A DNA stretch of 64,000 nt from positions 62,001 to 126,000 of the forward strand of contig JAGQDJ010000106.1 of NCBI GenBank assembly GCA_022885665.1. Reading direction: 5' to 3'. The position numbers were made by a program, and so were the translations under genes. The notes beneath the pieces are model-generated. The model saw nothing but the letters and a program-made list of their open reading frames with translations. It searched no databases and was not told the origin of the DNA. Below, in pieces: positions 59,801-64,000 of this stretch (position 1 is the stretch's first letter; each line of letters starts with the position of its first letter). The DNA is from Triops longicaudatus (lineage: Eukaryota > Arthropoda > Branchiopoda > Notostraca > Triopsidae).

Positions 59801-62261
59801 TTAATTTAAGTACAAATGTAGTAAAACCAGTTAAAAATAAAGCTTTACATAAAAACTTTACATAAAAGTTTCACACGTTTCAAAAAGTTGAAAAGCGGAA
59901 TTTTTGTAAACAGAAGGAAAAATAGCTGGAGATTTCGCAATATTTAGCATACAGTTCACCTGCAACGCTTTTTTCTCATTGTATATCATAAAGACCACAG
60001 TCCACACCTACAGGGCGTGGCATTGGCGGTCCTATTTTTGTTTACGTTTTATTACTCGATTTGCAACGTTGTTTTTTCAGCTTTTCAAAAAATAACGACT
60101 TATCTGTCGCAAATTGTCGCGAATATTATTCATAACTTCTCACGAATTTTAAATCGTGTTCGTTCAAAATTACAACATGAAAACAAACGGGACGAGCTTG
60201 CTTGCTTACATCTAGGGCTTAACTGGCTTAACTGCAACTGCGAACCTAGCTTAACTCGCATGACGAACGTTCAATATTTGGCACAGAATTTCCTCTCCGC
60301 CAATAATACCTCACTAATAAAATCCGATCCTTTAGCTGTAAAAAACTGCTAAATGATACGTAGCCTACAAGTTTTGCTATACAAGATTAACAACCGGAAG
60401 CTTTATTTCTGGTGTCATAGTTATTACCACTACTTTTTAAGTACTTTATACTGTACCCTTCTATAAAAAAGGTGACCACACAAAAAGGGAGCTGTTTGGT
60501 AACAACGCTCTTCCCATAAAGTTTTTAGGCCGTATGTCTTCCTTTACTCTTTTCTTTCCTTTCTAGCTCACTTACTTGGGATGGGAAATGTCTGACATAT
60601 GAACAGCTTCGCCGATTTCCTGTCGCAGAAATGCTTCCAAGTTTTCCGAGTCATAAGGACGAGTGCCCACAAATACTTTGTCTTTCAAGCGAAAATAAAG
60701 GCATTGGCATTCCCGCACGCTTTTACCTGCAGAGAACCAAAAAAAGATAAGAACGCCCCATTCAAAAGCTCACCCAAAACTCCGCCCCCCACAACCCAAG
60801 TTTTCCACCCTCTCGCACGCAAAAAATATTATACTATAAAATAATATGTTCCGTGCTAAAGCACGAAAGGTTTTTGTGTATGTTTAATGTGCCTTGTTGT
60901 AGTGGATAGAAACAGCACGATAGACATAAAATATCCACTATGTTCAATTTCATTGTTATCAACAGTTAAATTTCGTAGCCTCCCACCGTAATCCAAAAAT
61001 TAATTATTGGTGACAATGAAATCCCCTGCACCCAGCCTATATGAATTAGTCCCTTTTTGACCTCCTTTTGAACCAGACCTATTTCTTCAGCACACGATTT
61101 CACTGTTGTAAAATTAAGTTAAAAATAAATCACTAACAGTGAATGAGTGTATCCTATTGGCCTCTCTATTTTGCTTCATCAAAATTAGCTGAAGTGAGCA
61201 AATTGCCTTATAAAAACAGAACAGTTCCCTGTCACCGTTAGCGCGATTCTGGCGACAAATAAATTGTCTCCATTGTGAACTATCTTTTCTATAACGTTAC
61301 AGAAAGGCAACGTACGAAAAAAAATTTTTCTGTAACCGAAACCCCCTCAATAATCGCTGGAATTCTTTGAAGAAGCTTAAATGCGAATTTCTAAGTTCGA
61401 AAACAATACCCAACGTAATAAAAGGTTACAACAAGTAACATTTACATTAATATTTGTACATATTCCAGCTTAGTAAAATTCAAAACCTTTGTCAAAATCA
61501 CTAAAAAGACCACGCAAAGATCATGACACAAAAGTAAAAGATTCTTTCATCTATCTAAGCGAAAATATTGAAAATCGAAAAAATTGAAAAATTAAATGCT
61601 AATAAATAAATTATTAACATAATAATACTAATACTCGGTAAAATTGGGTTTAATAATATAGTAATAGGCTGTAAGGAATTAATGTACCTGCATTTTGCGT
61701 TATAGTGAATTTTGCTGCGTTTAAAATCGATTTTCTTTTTAAAAACGTAAAATTACCCGTAGCTAAAGCGAGGGCGAGGACTCCACCGGTACTGGTACCA
61801 GCAATCCAGTCAAAGCAATGAATGATGGGAACTTTAGTAGCTTCTTCCAAGTATTTGAGCATCTGAATGAGGATTAGGCCTCGAATGCCGCCTCCGTCTA
61901 AACTAAGGACTCTTAGGCCTTTTCTGGCTGGCTGGTTCGCGGAAGATGCCAATGAGGAATCGAAAGGCGGCTGGGTTCGGCGGTTTGTTAAATTCCCAGC
62001 CAAGCTACTTAGAAAATCGTCGAGTGCATGGCGCGACCGCAAATGAGAGGCCGTTTCGGGCGGAATGCCGTCGTCGTTACCGGCCGGTGCACAACCGGCT
62101 GCACACGTGCTGCTGAGATCCAAGCAACGCCGGGCTCCGACGGCATGCAAAGTGTATAATAACAAGGAACGATTAGCAAATTTCCCCCCCGCTATAAGAT
62201 GCCGGGCTGATTCGCCTTTGTTGTTGTACGTGTTAGGGTCCGCGCCGAAAACCAGCAACGC
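50820..62261 (-). CDS. PLA2G6: Calcium-independent phospholipase A2, group VI (iPLA2-VIA), catalytic part, 6 exons; 5' end outside the window
   Basis: This enzyme hydrolyses the sn-2 acyl chain of phospholipids and works in membrane remodelling and mitochondrial lipid repair. Exons on the minus strand are 62261-61757, 60726-60576, 58700-58515, 58314-58143, 57897-57802 and 51038-50820. All have GT/AG borders and matching phases, giving 442 visible residues. The first visible residues (ALLVFGADPNTYNNKGESAR) end the ankyrin-repeat region. A Ser/Pro-rich linker follows. The patatin-type domain shows GGGIRGL (visible residues 123-129), the lipase box GTSTGG with nucleophile Ser157, and FLDGG with catalytic Asp288. 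ADRFPPDLHIFRNY, RAARASGAAPTYFR and LWETQTYVHQRREE are close to the animal family. The usual SLGTGRSP motif reads SLGCGNPP here. The final intron is 6.8 kb. More 5' exons, with most ankyrin repeats, must lie beyond 64000. Confidence 0.96.
51039..57801. other. PLA2G6 last intron (6.8 kb)
   Basis: There are no additional exons I can support. The region 51200-52450 is A/T-rich with an A-run at 52190-52220. From 53200 to 54700 the dispersed words (ATTACTGC, ATTTCTGC, TGCCAGTA and complements) are very dense and occur in both orientations. A pyrimidine-rich stretch with nuclear-receptor-like motifs occupies 56760-57310. Confidence 0.6.
56797..57295. promoter_or_regulatory. Cluster of TGACCTTTAACC motifs (nuclear-receptor DR1-like) in PLA2G6 last intron
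   Basis: TGACCTTTAACM occurs at 57041-57052, 57138-57149 and 57284-57295. Related half-sites are GGTTAAGGTC (56799-56808), CACCTTTGATC (about 56972-56982), TTGACCTTATCC (about 57014) and TTGACCCTCC (about 57030). The complement GGTTAAAGGTCA is close to two AGGTCA half-sites spaced by one base (DR1), the site type bound by HNF4 or RXR/USP partners. The local sequence is pyrimidine-rich and less AT-rich than its flanks. Function is inferred from motif clustering only. Confidence 0.4.
58701..60575. other. PLA2G6 intron between the second and third visible exons
   Basis: This 1.9-kb intron is AT-rich and carries small tandem duplications near 59780-59870 (AAGTACTAATTT repeated, and CTTTACATAAAA repeated). 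A T-rich run lies at 59220-59260. No other feature is supported. Confidence 0.6.
60847..61257 (+). mobile_element. Solo-LTR-like element, family B, copy 1
   Basis: This 411-bp element begins TGTTCCGTGCTAAAGCACG and ends GATTCTGGCGACA, with a 4-bp flanking duplication AATA (60843-60846 and 61258-61261). Its middle (near CAATTTCATTGTTA to TTTCTTCAGCA) matches the family A core, including AATGAAATCCCCTGCACCC. Its two ends differ from family A. TTATAAAAACAG near 61208 could be a TATA box. It lies in a PLA2G6 intron. Confidence 0.75.
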
Positions 62262-62263
62262 CT

Positions 62264-63507
62264 AGAGCAAGGAACAAGAAAAAAATAAATAAATAAAAAG
62301 AAAATAAAAAATATAGAAAATAAGAAAGAAAAAAATACTAAACAATAATAATCGCCGTGAAAGAAACATTTAAGCAAATGAGAGTTCCTACAAGATTATG
62401 GGACCAAATTTCTTGTAATATTGCCTTTTTTATTCTTCTAAGCACGATTTTTGCTCCCTGACAAAGAAAATTTTTCTCGCCTTTCGTCAGTAATGAGGAA
62501 TTACGGAACAATTTTCCGCGAAACAAACATCCTTGCTCTCATTTTCCCCGTAATTTTTGCATAAGCTCATGTTAGTTTTTTTAGTACAAGTTTTTACCTG
62601 TTTTAATGAGACTTTTCTTTAGAAGATCTTATAAATTGTTCTTTATTACTGCAGAAATGTTTCTGCTCGTACTGAAATACGTTATATGGCCAAAATAATA
62701 TTATCACATTATCTTGAAAGGAATAAGAAAACGGAATAAGAAATTTCATATAATGAACCCTTTTATAACGAACTTTCGGATACAGTGGACGTAGTTTAAA
62801 GTCCTGAGTAACGTAAATGTGCAGAAAACTGTGTGAAACATCGATTAAGACGATTTTTTACACGCAAGTTCTTTGTAATGATATTCTACTGTTGTATTGT
62901 TGCCGTTTAATAAAAATTTTCGGAACTTAACTCAAACGGTAATATTGTTGAGGGTCATGGATGGGAGAAATGGAAAATTTTATAGGTTTACCTCAAAAAC
63001 TGTACAAAGGGCAAGTAAATTTTCCGGAGACAAGATTGGAAGTTTCTAACAGGGTCATCAATACTACATAGAACACAAATATAATGCTATTACCTCACTA
63101 GACGGAGTACAAAAGATGCCACGCTCCGCTTTACTGTAGCAATATCTTACACCCGAGCTTGCACAGCATTTCTTCCTGACTTGTTCCAAAACTTTGTTTG
63201 AAACTTTAAACAAAAAGTTATCTTGAAAGTGCGACTTAATGAAACTAAAGCTAAAACCTGCGTTATTATCAATTATTCCCAGATTTTTACGAATAATACA
63301 ATATTACTGCAGTTATGATGTTCATTTTTACTGCAGCTTTCGATATTACTGCACAAGTGACTTTTACTATGATTACGATTCACAAATTACACTTAGTATA
63401 AGTATTTAGTTACTTTCAGACAATAAGTGTTGGTTAAATTACTAAGAAATCAGTGATGAAAATGCAAATAGTTCGAAATTTTTTCCTTATTTTTGCAGAA
63501 ATATACA
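62264..63507. other. PLA2G6 intron sequence, upstream part
   Basis: I found no ankyrin-repeat exon on the minus strand. Several of the dispersed words cluster here: ATTACTGCAGAAATGTTTC at about 62647 and ATATTACTGCAG at about 63302, with related sites near 63330-63355. Confidence 0.5.
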
Positions 63508-63928
63508 TGTTCCGTGCTAAAGCACGAAAGGTTTTTTGTGTATGTTTGATGTGCCTTGTTGTAGTGGATAGAAACAACACGATGGAAAAAATATCCACTA
63601 TGTTCAATTTCATTGTTACTCAACAGTTAAATTTCGTAGCCTCCCACCGTAATCCTAAACTTCATTATTGGTGATAATGAAATCCCCTGCACCCAGCCTG
63701 TAAGAGTTAGTCCCTTTTTGACCTCCTTTTGAATCAGACCTATTTCTTCAGCATACGATTTGATTGTTGGAAAATTAAGTTAAAAATAAATCACTAACAG
63801 TGAATGAGTGTAACCTATTGGCCTCTGTATTTTGCTTCATCAAAATTATCTGACGTGAGCAAATTGCCTTATAAAAACAGAACAGTTTCATGGCATGTAT
63901 TGCCGTTAGCGCGATTCTGGCGGCGACA
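63508..63928 (+). mobile_element. Solo-LTR-like element, family B, copy 2
   Basis: This 421-bp near-identical copy of 60847-61257 has the same orientation and a perfect 5-bp target duplication ATACA (63503-63507 and 63929-63933). The hairpin CGTGCT-AA-AGCACG lies at its start. The two copies lie 2.7 kb apart in PLA2G6 introns, on either side of the exon at 62261-61757. No gag or pol sequence lies between them, so they are separate insertions rather than the two ends of one provirus-like element. Confidence 0.8.
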
Positions 63929-64000
63929 ATACATTTATTGCTTACGAGCTTAACTTCTTTTTAAAATGTTATACATCTTCACAACTAAATCCTTCATATC

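Noticed and set aside
60847..63928. The two family B copies as the paired LTRs of one intact retrotransposon
   Set aside because: The DNA between them contains a genuine PLA2G6 exon and no gag or pol, and the two copies have different target duplications.
1..64000. CRISPR array, bacterial operon, integron or phage
   Set aside because: The regular arrays seen lack identical repeats with uniform spacers, and all genes are spliced eukaryotic genes.

Overview
This is a eukaryotic, AT-rich, intron-rich window. It is most likely from an arthropod, but I cannot name the lineage. The evidence is spliceosomal GT-AG introns of 0.1 to over 6 kb, conserved animal genes with in-phase exon junctions, a CMP-sialic acid synthetase that lacks the C-terminal domain of the vertebrate enzyme, and a multi-CUB/LDLa membrane receptor of the kind known from insects (Culd-like). 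There is nothing bacterial here: no operons, no Shine-Dalgarno sites and no CRISPR. I found no convincing tRNA or rRNA gene.

Four protein-coding genes can be built exon by exon. (1) A UBALD-family gene (minus strand, 1164-3718, 4 exons, 135 aa) was recovered from short exons. (2) CMAS (plus strand, 4433-9167, 5 exons, 224 aa) starts head-to-head with UBALD across a 714-bp shared promoter region. (3) A CUB/LDLa single-pass receptor (minus strand, 11888-24283, 4 exons, 1102 aa) is convergent with CMAS. (4) The C-terminal 442 residues of the group VI calcium-independent phospholipase A2 (PLA2G6/iPLA2-VIA) lie on the minus strand (50820-62261, 6 exons seen). Its ankyrin-repeat exons lie beyond base 64000. 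All exon phases agree at every junction I assigned.

From 24.3 to 50.7 kb (about 26 kb) I see no gene I can defend. This stretch and the long introns hold repeats. At least eight copies of TG...CA, solo-LTR-like elements share a common core in two sub-families (A about 300 bp, B about 415 bp). There are also two copies of a third, about 507-bp LTR-like element (C), each carrying an A element nested at the same site. Other repeats are a relic LINE reverse-transcriptase tail, a diverged tandem array in receptor intron 1, ACGTAC-rich simple sequence, and hAT-like GC-rich repeated motifs in UBALD intron 1.

The most unusual signal is a short vocabulary of words (ATTACTGC, ATTTCTGC, TGCCAGTA and their complements). 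It is scattered through introns and intergenic DNA far above what base composition predicts. It is partly organised as decayed compound units at roughly 100-bp spacing near 31.7-32.2 and 33.6-34.1 kb. I know of no feature class that explains it. The genes act in separate processes: CMAS in sialic acid activation, PLA2G6 in phospholipid remodelling, the receptor probably at the cell surface or in endosomes, and UBALD of unknown role. I see no pathway linking them.
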